Numbered from the stretch's first letter, positions 8,516 through 14,972 are shown. The stretch: DNA of 14,972 nucleotides from Planctomicrobium sp. (GCA_029259835.1 JAJDEL010000325.1:1-14972), one strand, 5' to 3'. Notes: generated by a model not told the origin, from the letters alone. A program made the numbers and translations.

Positions 8516-8532
8516 CCCGGGTGATTGAAATA

Positions 8533-8555
8533 GCCGCACACTTCAAGTGTGCGGC
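8533..8555. terminator. Perfect hairpin between convergent genes, candidate bidirectional terminator
   Basis: The arms GCCGCACACTT (8533-8543) and AAGTGTGCGGC (8545-8555) are exact reverse complements around a single C, so an RNA hairpin of 8-9 pairs with a small loop is expected on either strand. It lies 17 bases after the antiporter stop and 28 bases after the stop of the minus-strand lactonase-like gene. No long U-tract follows; the best is TATTTC on the minus strand. Position and symmetry favour termination of both genes, but a dispersed palindromic repeat is an alternative. Confidence 0.6.
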
Positions 8556-8583
8556 AGAAATCATTTCATGAAAACGATTGCAC

Positions 8584-9759
8584 TTACTCAATCCGTAGCA
8601 TTCGCACACAAACTGGCGTCGGGACTTCAATCACGGTGCCGGTTGAATTGAGCTTTCCACTCGATTGATCGATCGCAAAGACGACAATAGTGTTCGAATC
8701 CTGATTCGAGGCGAGAAGGTACTTCCCGGTCGGATCGATGCCGAAGTTGCGAGGAATTTTTCCTTGCGTTGATTCATTTCCAATGTGCTTGATCGTTCCA
8801 TTATCTTTGATTTTGTACATCGCAATACTGTCGTGAACACGGTTTGAGACGTACAAAAAATTCCCTGACGGATGCACAAGCGCTTCCGCGGTTGAGTTCC
8901 CTTGATCCTCATAATCTTCTGGCAGAGTCGAAAGCGTCACCAGAGAAGTCAGCACGCCTTGCTTGGCATCGTAATCATAAGCGGTCACGGAGGACTGCAT
9001 TTCGTTGCAGACGTACGCAAATTTTCCATTGGGATGAAATGAGAAATGCCGAGGTCCAGCGCCAGGATTCGAACTGACATACGGCGGATCGCTTGGTGTC
9101 AGCGTCCCTTTCTTAGCATCGAGCTTGTAGACCATTAATTTGTCGAGACCAAGGTCGGCAACGACAACAAAGTTGTTCCCGGCATCAACATTCGCCGAGT
9201 GTGCATGCGGCCCCTCTTGTCGACGTGGATTGATACTTGAACCTTCATGCTGAATGAAACTGGCAGCCGGCTCGAGTTCGCCATTCTCTTTCACTGGCAA
9301 GCTCGCAACGCTGCCGCCTCCATAGTTCGCAACGATCACACACTTTCCAGTTTGATCAACCGACAGATGACACGGACCCGCGCCACCGGAGATTTGGCTG
9401 TTTAGCTTTGTGAGTGTGCCTGACTTCGCATTCATTGCAAAGCTCGAAACACCGCCTGCTTTCTTTCCATTCGCACCAGGGAAGTCGCTGACTTCGTTCA
9501 CCGAGTACAGAAATTTTCCGGAAGGACTGATCGCCACAAATGATGGATTCACAAGTTTCGCCGCAAGCCGAGGCGGGGTTGTTTTCCCGGTCTGCGGATT
9601 AAGTTCGAAAGTATAAATCCCTTCGCTCCCTTTCCGGGTGTACGTCCCGACATAAACTCGAATTGAATCCACTTGTTTCTCCTCGGCAGACGCGCTCTTG
9701 TATTCAGTGATTGAAAGAAAACTCGTGATCAGACAGGCAGTGAACAATATGCGGCTCAT
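8584..9759 (-). CDS. Exported lactonase-fold beta-propeller (6-phosphogluconolactonase-like)
   Basis: The protein (391 residues from the chosen start) is a 7-bladed propeller of the YbhE/Pgl-type lactonase family. The signature opening RVYVGTYTRKGSEGIYTFEL (34-53) is followed by repeated blades such as PSFVAISPSGKFLYSVNE, GPCHLSVDQTGKCVIVANYG, GPHAHSANVDAGNNFVVVAD and GPRHFSFHPNGKFAYVCNE. Cytoplasmic members hydrolyse 6-phosphogluconolactone. This one has a signal peptide (hydrophobic ~4-17, likely cut after SASA at 25), so it probably acts outside the cytoplasm on a sugar lactone or has another role. The start is set at the ATG at 9757-9759, which has a GAGGAG Shine-Dalgarno and yields the signal peptide. 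The frame stays open 47 codons further to 9900, but that stretch runs into a palindromic repeat and looks non-coding. The gene converges with the antiporter gene, and its upstream neighbour is another secreted propeller 318 bases away. Confidence 0.88.
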   Translation of the reverse strand: MSRILFTACLITSFLSITEYKSASAEEKQVDSIRVYVGTYTRKGSEGIYTFELNPQTGKTTPPRLAAKLVNPSFVAISPSGKFLYSVNEVSDFPGANGKKAGGVSSFAMNAKSGTLTKLNSQISGGAGPCHLSVDQTGKCVIVANYGGGSVASLPVKENGELEPAASFIQHEGSSINPRRQEGPHAHSANVDAGNNFVVVADLGLDKLMVYKLDAKKGTLTPSDPPYVSSNPGAGPRHFSFHPNGKFAYVCNEMQSSVTAYDYDAKQGVLTSLVTLSTLPEDYEDQGNSTAEALVHPSGNFLYVSNRVHDSIAMYKIKDNGTIKHIGNESTQGKIPRNFGIDPTGKYLLASNQDSNTIVVFAIDQSSGKLNSTGTVIEVPTPVCVRMLRIE

Positions 9760-9764
9760 CGTTG

Positions 9765-9770
9765 CTCCTC
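9765..9770 (-). promoter_or_regulatory. Shine-Dalgarno for the lactonase-like gene
   Basis: On the minus strand GAGGAG is followed by CAACG and then ATG at 9759. The 5-base spacing and full purine match support this start over the longer open frame beginning at 9900. Confidence 0.7.
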
Positions 9771-9858
9771 TTGATTGTTGAAATGAGTATGAAACGCTCG
9801 TGGTGTGTTCCGCTGTCCTCAGGGAGTTGCCTCGAAATCGATTCCCGATCCCAGCGCA

Positions 9859-10027
9859 GGGCGCTCGCCCAATGGTATCTGCTTTGGAGCTTCTCGCCAT
9901 GAGCCGAACGCGCTAGCGTCGGGCATTTCGTGAGAAAACGTTGTCCCCGGATAGCCCGTGGCTAGCGCCAGCGGCTCATGAGACTTACCTACAAGCACTA
10001 AGCAGACGGCATTGGGCGCTAGCCCAA
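9859..10027. repeat. Nested palindromic repeat element (BIME/MITE-like)
   Basis: This element fills most of the 318-base gap between two minus-strand genes. The two halves are imperfect inverted copies: 9898-9924 matches the reverse complement of 9954-9980 at 22 of 27 positions, and the outer part around 9859-9892 matches that of about 9990-10026 (shared CGCCCAATG and TCTGCTT). Each half also folds on itself. Short hairpins are GGGCG-ct-CGCCC at 9859-9870, 9903-9924 around GCTA, 9954-9975 around TAGC, and TTGGGC-gcta-GCCCAA at 10012-10027. Where the halves differ, the bases change in compensating pairs (AC/GT at 9908-9909/9918-9919 against TG/CA at 9959-9960/9969-9970), so folding appears conserved. 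No transposase is present. The open minus-strand frame across it (9819-10046) looks like a repeat artefact, not a gene. Confidence 0.75.
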
Positions 10028-10077
10028 ACGACCGATGCAGATTCAATCAATTCGGGAATTGATTGAAGAACGAATCC

Positions 10078-11031
10078 TTATCTCTGTACGTTCCCTTTGA
10101 CCCCAACGGTCGCCGAAGCGGCGGTTGAGTTGCCGAGGTTTTTGAAATCCTTGAATGTCCAGACGACTTCTTTGGCTCGGTTGATTTCGATCAATTGCGG
10201 ATTCTCCGGGCCAGCATGGCAATTGCCAATGATGATGTTGCCGCTGGGAAGAATTTCAAGTGATGTCACCCAGGCAAGTGTGATCCCTTTCAGGTCATTC
10301 TGATGAACCGCCCAGACAACTTTTTTACTCGGTGTGACCTCGATCACGGAGTGCCCGTTCCCTGTGGCAATAAGGGTATTCCCGTTCGGCAATCGCAGAG
10401 CGTTGAAGATTTGATTGCCCCATGCTTCTGGTCCATGACCACCTGCTCTCTTTTTATTGAACAGCGGGACAGCATAATCCCAAACAATCTTACCGTCCGG
10501 TTTGTATTCCGTCACACGACCGTCTCCTTCATGGCAGACAAGATAGTTCCCGTTCTTAAGCTTATGAGCCATGCGGACATCACGATGGGCATTCGGTTCA
10601 CTTACTTTGTACTGAATTTCGTGAGCGATTTTTCCGTCTTTAGTGATTTCAATAATGCGACCGATACCGTTCTCGACAACCATCGTGTTGTCATTTTCAA
10701 GCCGCTGAAATGCGTGGATTTCCAGTTTCTTCCCTTTATTTCCGTTACTGTTTGCAGCGTCGTACTCCCAAACAATGTTGCCTTGTGAGTCGATCTCGAC
10801 AATTTTCCCCCAACCTTGTTGGGTAATCACGTTGCCGTTGTCGAGTTGCTGAATTCGATGCACTGACTTAACTTTAGCACACTCCCAGACAACTTTTCCT
10901 GACTTGTCAAAGCGAACAATCTTCCCGTTGTCTCCAGCGATCACTTGGTGTCGCGCAGTGGAAACTTCGGCAGCGGTGAGGGTGAGTTGAAATGCAAAGA
11001 AAAAGAACGTCAGAGAAAGAGTCGTACGCAT
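10078..11031 (-). CDS. Exported PQQ-like/arylsulfotransferase-like beta-propeller protein
   Basis: The 317-residue protein begins with a signal peptide (MRTTLSLTFFFFAFQLTLTA, likely cut near TAA-E at 20-22) and then consists of about six similar propeller blades. Each blade has a hydrophobic strand, a G-N-x-[ILMV] turn and a Gly/Asp-rich strand ending in V-V-W: LDNGNVITQQGWGKIVEID, LKNGNYLVCHEGDGRVTEY, LPNGNTLIATGNGHSVIEV and LPSGNIIIGNCHAGPENPQL, with WECA, WEYD, WDYA, WAVH and WTF at blade ends. This resembles PQQ-type or arylsulfotransferase-like propellers, but no cofactor-binding or catalytic residue can be identified, so the function is unknown. The start is the ATG at 11031, which has GGAG six bases upstream (11038-11041) and gives the signal peptide. 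The open frame extends to 11136 without signs of coding. It may share a transcript with the lactonase-like gene downstream, although the repeat element lies between. Confidence 0.8.
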   Translation of the reverse strand: MRTTLSLTFFFFAFQLTLTAAEVSTARHQVIAGDNGKIVRFDKSGKVVWECAKVKSVHRIQQLDNGNVITQQGWGKIVEIDSQGNIVWEYDAANSNGNKGKKLEIHAFQRLENDNTMVVENGIGRIIEITKDGKIAHEIQYKVSEPNAHRDVRMAHKLKNGNYLVCHEGDGRVTEYKPDGKIVWDYAVPLFNKKRAGGHGPEAWGNQIFNALRLPNGNTLIATGNGHSVIEVTPSKKVVWAVHQNDLKGITLAWVTSLEILPSGNIIIGNCHAGPENPQLIEINRAKEVVWTFKDFKNLGNSTAASATVGVKGNVQR

Positions 11032-11300
11032 AGTGATCTCCGTTGTAGACTCAAGCCGTTCACACCAACACGTCTGATGTCTGCGGCTTGAAGTATGCTT
11101 TGAAACTTGAAGACAGATCGTACTACCAATCTCCATCCAGTTCTATTGAACAGGAAAAAGTGACGGTAGTGTGAGTCGAGCGTGTCTCAGAGTTGGTGGG
11201 TTTCGCAATTCAACGCGAATAGATCGTGCACTTTGGATCACAGTTCTGTGCGCGCTCCGCCACTCACATTTGATCAGGCTGCACCCACACGACTGCGAGA
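11032..11300. other. Intergenic gap between nuoD and the propeller gene; no gene seen
   Basis: This 269-base stretch separates two minus-strand genes. Apart from the GGAG ribosome-binding site for the propeller gene (11038-11041) and a small palindrome CACAGTTCTGTG near 11239-11250, I see no supported element. No T-tract terminator for the nuo cluster and no convincing promoter for the propeller gene could be identified. Confidence 0.5.
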
Positions 11301-12548
11301 TTACCGGTCGATTTCACCCATGACGATGTCGAGTGAACCGACAATGGACGGAATGTCGCCGAGCAGGACACCTTCGCAGAGGGGGGCGGTGACGGAAAGA
11401 TTGCAGAAGCAAGAGCTTTTCGCGCGTGCACGCATTGGTTCTGCCTGACCGTCTCCGACGATGTAGAACCCCATTTGTCCGCGTGGACATTCGGTTTCCA
11501 GGTAAACCTCGTCGGCGGGGAGTTTGGAGTTCATCTTGTACGGCACGCGGAAGTCACCTTCGGTCGTGGGGTACTTTTCGATCCCCTGACGAACGAGTTT
11601 AATTGCTTCAATCACTTCTAACATGCGAACGAAGAAGCGGCACCAGTTATCACCCAGAATGACATCTTTAGGGATCCCGGCGACTCCTTCAAATGGAGCA
11701 GAGATCACGTCGAAATCGTAACCTTCGTACATACGTGTGTAGATCGGATCTCCATCGCGACGCAGATCGAAATCGACACCGCTTCCACGCAAGACCGGAC
11801 CAGTACAGCCGTAATCGATTGCCATTTCCCCAGACATCACACCTAGAGCGGCAGTCCGTTTGATGAAAATGGAATTACGCGTCAGCAGAATGTGATACTC
11901 ACGAATTCGCTTTTCAAGCCAATCCAGGAACATTAAAACCGCATCGGTCCACTGCATTTTCATTTTCGGATCGTTACCAGTCAGAGCGGCGAGACCTGGT
12001 GGTATTTCAATCATGCCGGGCAGGTCATGAGTCGCCCCACCGATAGTGAGGTAGCTGTAAGTGAGCCGAGCGCCGCAGGCTTCCTCGAACAGATCGAGGA
12101 TAATTTCACGTTCGCGGAAAGCGTACAGGAACGGACTAAAGCTGCCGAGGTCGAGACCATACGCACCCATACCAACGAGGTGGCTGGCGATTCGCCCCAG
12201 TTCCGCAATAATCAGGCGGACATTCATCGCTTTTTCGGGAACTTCCATCCCGATGAGTTTCTCATACGTGAGCGACATGCCCAGGTTCATGTTCATCGCA
12301 GCGAGGTAGTCCATGCGGTCCGTGTACGGTAGCCACTGCGGACCAGTCAGGTTCTCGCCAATTTTTTCAGCACAGCGATGCAGATAGCCGAGGTGTGGTG
12401 TCACCTCGTAGACGATTTCGCCATCTGTGCGCAACAACAACCGGAGTACACCGTGCGTACTGGGATGCTGCGGCCCCATGTTAATCAGCATTTCGTCCGT
12501 ACGGACATCGAACTCGATAACGCGTTGATCTTCTAGTTGCGTTGCCAT
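11301..12548 (-). CDS. nuoD: NADH-quinone oxidoreductase subunit D
   Basis: The 415-residue protein is the 49-kDa subunit of complex I, part of the peripheral arm that forms the quinone-reducing pocket with NuoB. The quinone-site loop MGPQHPSTHGVLRL (24-37, with H28 and H32) and the conserved Tyr81 in DRMDYLAAMN are present, as are EKLIG, IAELGRIASHLVGMGAYGLDLG (114-135), TLR-like YLTIGG (166-171), and the conserved end IVGSLDIVMGEIDR (402-415). The length is usual for the family, so the gene is intact. Near the C-terminus it has SSCFCNL (C380, C382) and C391; these Cys are not part of any canonical complex I cluster and may be a lineage trait. The ATG at 12548 aligns with family N-termini; ribosome binding is weak (GAGA). 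It is the last gene of the nuoI-A-C-D cluster, 87 bases after nuoC, with an inverted repeat just before its start. Confidence 0.96.
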   Translation of the reverse strand: MATQLEDQRVIEFDVRTDEMLINMGPQHPSTHGVLRLLLRTDGEIVYEVTPHLGYLHRCAEKIGENLTGPQWLPYTDRMDYLAAMNMNLGMSLTYEKLIGMEVPEKAMNVRLIIAELGRIASHLVGMGAYGLDLGSFSPFLYAFREREIILDLFEEACGARLTYSYLTIGGATHDLPGMIEIPPGLAALTGNDPKMKMQWTDAVLMFLDWLEKRIREYHILLTRNSIFIKRTAALGVMSGEMAIDYGCTGPVLRGSGVDFDLRRDGDPIYTRMYEGYDFDVISAPFEGVAGIPKDVILGDNWCRFFVRMLEVIEAIKLVRQGIEKYPTTEGDFRVPYKMNSKLPADEVYLETECPRGQMGFYIVGDGQAEPMRARAKSSCFCNLSVTAPLCEGVLLGDIPSIVGSLDIVMGEIDR

Positions 12549-12572
12549 AATCAGTTCTCAGCCATTCCAGCG

Positions 12573-12588
12573 TGACCAATGTTGGTCA
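12573..12588. promoter_or_regulatory. Perfect inverted repeat 24 bases before nuoD
   Basis: TGACCAA (12573-12579) and TTGGTCA (12582-12588) are exact reverse complements around TG. The repeat lies in the only sizeable gap of the nuo cluster, just upstream of the nuoD ribosome-binding region. It could be an operator for an internal promoter or an mRNA hairpin that affects processing or nuoD translation. The sequence alone does not decide between them. Confidence 0.4.
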
Positions 12589-12635
12589 GTGATAGTAAAT
12601 TTGGGCAGTTGTGATAAATTCGTGAACGTCTGCAA

Positions 12636-13166
12636 TTAGCCTCGGACGCCGTGATACTCCAGCGGGAATTCGTAGTCTTTCCGTAGGCCATGCCCTTCCC
12701 AGTCGTCCGGGCAAAGAATACGAAGCAGATTCGGGTGCCCGGTGAAGTTAATCCCGACAAGGTCGAACGCTTCACGCTCGTGCCAGTCTGCAATTTTCCA
12801 GACCTGAGCAACCGAAGGAACATCGGGAAGAGATCCTTCTTCGTCGTTCTTCCAGCGGGGCAACTTGACTTTGATCGTGATCTTATGCTTAATCGACACA
12901 CTGAAGAGGTGATATACCACTTCCAGGTGCGGTTCGTATGGGAATTTTTTAGCCCGCTTCGCATCTGGTTCCAGGTAATCGACGCCACTCAAATCACACA
13001 GCATGTCGAATTTGAGAGACTCTTCGGATTTTAGAAATGCAGAGACATCCACAATCGATGCTGGAGCAACTTCGATCCATGGATCACATGCTTCCGCGTT
13101 CAAAGCGAGGATGATGTCGCTACCGAATTTTTCAGTCAGTGAATCGAAAATTTCCTGAGATGTCAT
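12636..13166 (-). CDS. nuoC: NADH-quinone oxidoreductase subunit C
   Basis: This is the 30-kDa subunit of complex I, a peripheral-arm protein that packs against NuoD and NuoB. The family signature is clear: WHEREAFDLVGINFTGHPNL followed by ILCPDDWEGHGLRKDYEFPLEY, and earlier FDMLCDLSGVDYLEP and HLEVVYHLFSVSIKHKITIKV. It is a separate protein, not fused to NuoD as in E. coli. The start is placed at the ATG at 13164-13166 (176 residues). A TTG five codons upstream (13181) is in frame but is not favoured, and neither has a clear Shine-Dalgarno. It follows nuoA by 51 bases. A 145-codon open frame overlapping it on the same strand (12551-12988) has no complex I motifs and is a shadow. Confidence 0.95.
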   Translation of the reverse strand: MTSQEIFDSLTEKFGSDIILALNAEACDPWIEVAPASIVDVSAFLKSEESLKFDMLCDLSGVDYLEPDAKRAKKFPYEPHLEVVYHLFSVSIKHKITIKVKLPRWKNDEEGSLPDVPSVAQVWKIADWHEREAFDLVGINFTGHPNLLRILCPDDWEGHGLRKDYEFPLEYHGVRG

Positions 13167-13217
13167 AATCAACGAATTCAAGTTGAGAGAACGCGCAAGC
13201 CGCTGCGATTCTTCTGG

Positions 13218-13790
13218 TCAAGATGCAGGAGTTGTTTCGTGTGTCTGCTCGAGAGCAGGTCGCATTTGAGGTTGAGCTTTGGCAGTCTTCGCTTGTTCCA
13301 TCATCGCTCGAACCCAGTCCAGATCTCCACGTTTCCAAACGTAAGCAAAACCAACGAGCAACACGCCAAAGAAGACAAGGATATCTGCCAGACCGGTCCA
13401 GGCGATTCGCAGGGCATCTTTCGCGATGATCATGGTCTCGGCTGTTGTGGTTCCAGGTTGCAGATTCAAAAGTTTATCGGTGATATTCATCCGAGCGGCA
13501 TCGCTCAAGCCGGGGTCAGCGAGTTGTGTCGCTCCACCGAAGACCGTTGCCCAAGGGAAGAAGAAGACGACTTCAACATCGAAAATAATGAACAGCAGCG
13601 CGACAACGTAGAAACGAATATCGAATTGGACATAGCTCGAACCAATCGTTGGTTCGCCACATTCGTAAACCGCGTCTTTTTCTGGAGTTGGCAATGTCGG
13701 ACGGACGAGCCGACCGAGAATCATTGGTGCAGCGACCAGAATTGAGCCGGCAATAATGAACAACAGAAAATGAAGCGTCAGGTCCGTCAT
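13218..13790 (-). CDS. nuoA: NADH-quinone oxidoreductase subunit A, with enlarged loop
   Basis: This 190-residue protein is the small membrane subunit A of complex I. Three transmembrane segments are visible at about 7-27, 59-80 and 133-152. The diagnostic motif runs from YECGEP (42-47; C44) through SYVQFDIRFYVVALLFIIFD (52-71) to VEVVFFFPWA (72-81), including the conserved acidic residues D57, D71 and E73. It is longer than E. coli NuoA (147 residues). About 45 residues (~84-130, with a Pro/Thr-rich part) lie between segments 2 and 3, and a Gln/Ala/Pro-rich tail follows residue ~160. The start is the ATG at 13788-13790; no strong Shine-Dalgarno is seen. It sits between nuoI (63 bases upstream) and nuoC (51 bases downstream), where nuoB would normally follow nuoA. 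Confidence 0.95.
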   Translation of the reverse strand: MTDLTLHFLLFIIAGSILVAAPMILGRLVRPTLPTPEKDAVYECGEPTIGSSYVQFDIRFYVVALLFIIFDVEVVFFFPWATVFGGATQLADPGLSDAARMNITDKLLNLQPGTTTAETMIIAKDALRIAWTGLADILVFFGVLLVGFAYVWKRGDLDWVRAMMEQAKTAKAQPQMRPALEQTHETTPAS

Positions 13791-13853
13791 GGATTAACCG
13801 TGAGTAATCGACGAAAAAAATGCGTGAATAACAACTGAATCTCTAAGCCGAAA

Positions 13854-14402
13854 CTATTCTGTTTCAGCGTATTCAAATGGGCTGGGTTCACCTTTCACCC
13901 AGACTGGTTCGTAAAGAACCTTGGACTCGGCAACCGAAGTTGGATTGAGAGTCGCCTGCCCCCAGGATGTTTGCAGCGGCAGTTTCGCGTAATCGACGAC
14001 ACATCCGTCGCGGCTGTAACAACTGAGGTCGTGGTTTGACCCCATGAAAATGCAGTCGACTGGACAAGGTTCAACACACAACGCGCAGAACATGCACTTT
14101 GTGTAATCGATTGTGAACCCTTCAATGCGAAAGCCTTTGCCTACAGGACTCTTCTCTTTTTCGATGTAGATGCAATCGACCGGACAGGCAACCGCACACT
14201 TTTCGCAACCGATGCAAGTTGTCAAGTCAAAACGATGAAAACCGCGATAACGTGCTTTCACCGGGACTGGAGTCTCGGGGTATTCGTAGATTTCTGTAAA
14301 TGTCTTGCGGTTGTAGGTTGCCCACGTTGTGTGCAACGTGACCCACATCCCTTTCAATACGGTGGAAACAGCAATCCACACGTTTCGAAACCAATTGACC
14401 AT
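13854..14402 (-). CDS. nuoI: NADH-quinone oxidoreductase subunit I (two 4Fe-4S clusters)
   Basis: The 182-residue protein carries the paired 8Fe ferredoxin motif of complex I subunit I, which passes electrons towards cluster N2. The ligands are [12 protein letters not shown] (C63, C66, C69, C73) and [12 protein letters not shown] (C103, C106, C109, C113). The N-terminal amphipathic helix that contacts the membrane ([20 protein letters not shown], 2-21) and the RYRGFHRFD and [15 protein letters not shown] segments agree with the family. Extra Cys at 128 and 134 are not canonical ligands. The ATG at 14402 matches family N-termini. It is the first gene of the cluster, whereas in the classical nuoA-N order it comes after nuoH. 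A promoter with a consensus -10 lies about 90 bases upstream. Confidence 0.96.
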   Translation of the reverse strand: MVNWFRNVWIAVSTVLKGMWVTLHTTWATYNRKTFTEIYEYPETPVPVKARYRGFHRFDLTTCIGCEKCAVACPVDCIYIEKEKSPVGKGFRIEGFTIDYTKCMFCALCVEPCPVDCIFMGSNHDLSCYSRDGCVVDYAKLPLQTSWGQATLNPTSVAESKVLYEPVWVKGEPSPFEYAETE

Positions 14403-14493
14403 AATACTATCTCAGATTTGGAAGTCTGATAAAAACGATGGCAATCACGACGCTTTCAATAAGGAAATCGCCGCAACCTGAACAGTGTCAGGC

Positions 14494-14521
14494 ATTATAG
14501 GACGACTGACGACTGTCGCAA
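14494..14521 (-). promoter_or_regulatory. nuoI: Candidate sigma70-type promoter of the nuo cluster
   Basis: On the minus strand a perfect TATAAT (14499-14494) is preceded after 16 bases by TTGCGA (14521-14516; four of six match TTGACA). Transcription would start near 14487, giving a leader of about 85 bases before nuoI at 14402. It lies between a hairpin behind the neighbouring gene and the first nuo gene, the expected place. Planctomycete promoter consensus is not well fixed, so this is a sequence-based candidate. Confidence 0.5.
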
Positions 14522-14546
14522 CCGAGCCTCTCCGAAGGGCCAAATC

Positions 14547-14566
14547 CTTTCCCGAACTAGGGAAAG
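14547..14566. terminator. Hairpin behind the prenyltransferase-fold gene, weak terminator candidate
   Basis: CTTTCCC (14547-14553) and GGGAAAG (14560-14566) pair exactly around a six-base loop. On the minus strand the hairpin begins 48 bases after the stop of the upstream gene and lies before the nuo promoter candidate, the right place to separate the two units. No U-tract follows, so intrinsic termination is uncertain. Confidence 0.35.
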
Positions 14567-14614
14567 AGACAGGATTAGGGGCGAATTAGATTCCTCAATA
14601 TCGTGCGAGATCAT

Positions 14615-14972
14615 TCACTCCTCGTAGAGCGGGGCGTGTCGAGATGGAGTTTCCAGAATCAACACGCACATGACGGTCAGGTAAAGCCGTCCGGCGTCGT
14701 GGCTTCGTTCCTGAAAAGCTCCTTCTGGACGAGTTGGGTGCCAGCTTCCTTTCTCGCGACCGGCTCTTTGCTGAGCGGTGACAATCAGAGGTAAAACGGT
14801 TCCAAACCAGTTCTCCCAGTCTTCACCGCCTAGGTTATGCAGTACTTGCGCCGTGTAGTACCAGGCGTAGACATTTCGTCTGCGTGGTTTCCACTCCGGT
14901 TGGTTCTTCTCTGAGAGCAAAAATTTGACTCCGTGACGCAGTGGCAGATGATCCTTCGGCCACCCGAGCCAC
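14615..14972 (-). CDS. Squalene-cyclase/prenyltransferase-repeat protein, C-terminal part
   Basis: The frame is open from the right edge of the window to TGA at 14615-14617; 118 codons are visible and the start lies outside. The protein reads WLGWPKDHLPLRHGVKFL, then YAWYYTAQVLHNLGGEDWENWF, LIVTAQQ, EKGSWHP and AGRLYLTVMCVLILE. This is the alpha/alpha-toroid repeat of the squalene-hopene cyclase and prenyltransferase superfamily, with a QW-like GSW turn. Planctomycetes encode many such proteins, often exported and lacking the cyclase DxDD motif, so a true terpene cyclase should not be assumed. The TTG at 14920 is an internal Leu codon, because the homologous repeat continues upstream of it. 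Confidence 0.75.
   Translation of the reverse strand, partial: WLGWPKDHLPLRHGVKFLLSEKNQPEWKPRRRNVYAWYYTAQVLHNLGGEDWENWFGTVLPLIVTAQQRAGREKGSWHPTRPEGAFQERSHDAGRLYLTVMCVLILETPSRHAPLYEE

Noticed and set aside
9819..10046. 75-codon open frame on the minus strand across the intergenic repeat
   Set aside because: It lies almost entirely in the nested palindromic element, has no family resemblance and no supported start. It is best explained as a repeat artefact.
10303..10788. 161-codon plus-strand open frame opposite the secreted propeller gene
   Set aside because: The opposite strand encodes regular propeller blades with a signal peptide. The plus-strand product shows no motif.
12551..12988. 145-codon open frame on the minus strand overlapping nuoC
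   Set aside because: It overlaps the clearly recognisable nuoC in another frame, is Ser/Arg/Thr-rich without motifs, and does not resemble the missing NuoB.
13167..13217. Possible remnant of nuoB between nuoA and nuoC
   Set aside because: The 51-base gap is too short and shows no NuoB cysteine motif in any frame.
14501..14515. Tandem CGACTGA/CGACTGT repeat upstream of nuoI
   Set aside because: There are only two short units within the promoter spacer. This is too little to call a repeat array or operator.

Overview
The window looks like ordinary chromosome of a Planctomycetota bacterium, at roughly 50% G+C by eye. The main evidence is gene content: a giant secreted haem protein of the Pirellula/Verrucomicrobium ('PVC-type') family with a propeller, HEAT repeats and a CxxCH domain; a coiled-coil plus WD40 protein; a squalene-cyclase-fold (prenyltransferase-like) protein; and several secreted beta-propellers. 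Many starts lack a Shine-Dalgarno sequence, and genes sit in short clusters on both strands. Genus cannot be named from sequence reading alone.

Layout, left to right. (1) 3-2299, plus strand: the 3' part of a coiled-coil/WD40 protein, then a complete enolase-superfamily enzyme resembling L-rhamnonate-type sugar-acid dehydratases. (2) 2331-6613, minus strand: a two-gene unit in which the 1120-residue PVC-type haem protein is followed after 20 bases by a phosphate acetyl/butyryltransferase family enzyme. (3) 6614-6895: a divergent intergenic region with a perfect 8+8 inverted repeat. (4) 6896-8515, plus strand: a CPA2/Kef-type cation:proton antiporter with a His/acid-rich N-terminal segment, ending at a perfect hairpin shared with the convergent gene to its right. 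(5) 8584-11031, minus strand: a secreted 7-bladed lactonase-like propeller and a second secreted propeller, separated by a nested palindromic repeat element (9859-10027). (6) 11301-14402, minus strand: a complex I cluster in the unusual order nuoI-nuoA-nuoC-nuoD, with a good promoter candidate upstream of nuoI and no nuoB. (7) 14615-14972, minus strand: the C-terminal part of a squalene/prenyltransferase-repeat protein cut by the window edge.

Functional picture. NuoI, A, C and D are parts of the proton-pumping NADH:quinone oxidoreductase; the other subunits must lie outside the window. The antiporter would use the resulting proton gradient. The secreted haem protein, the lactonase-like propeller and the sugar-acid dehydratase fit the polysaccharide- and sugar-acid-degrading lifestyle of planctomycetes, but no single pathway links them here.

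The items most worth a second look are the nuoI-A-C-D order without nuoB, the palindromic element whose two halves show compensatory base changes, the His-rich segment of the antiporter, and the perfect inverted repeats before nuoD and before the haem-protein gene. I saw no CRISPR array, tRNA, rRNA, transposase, phage gene or defence system.
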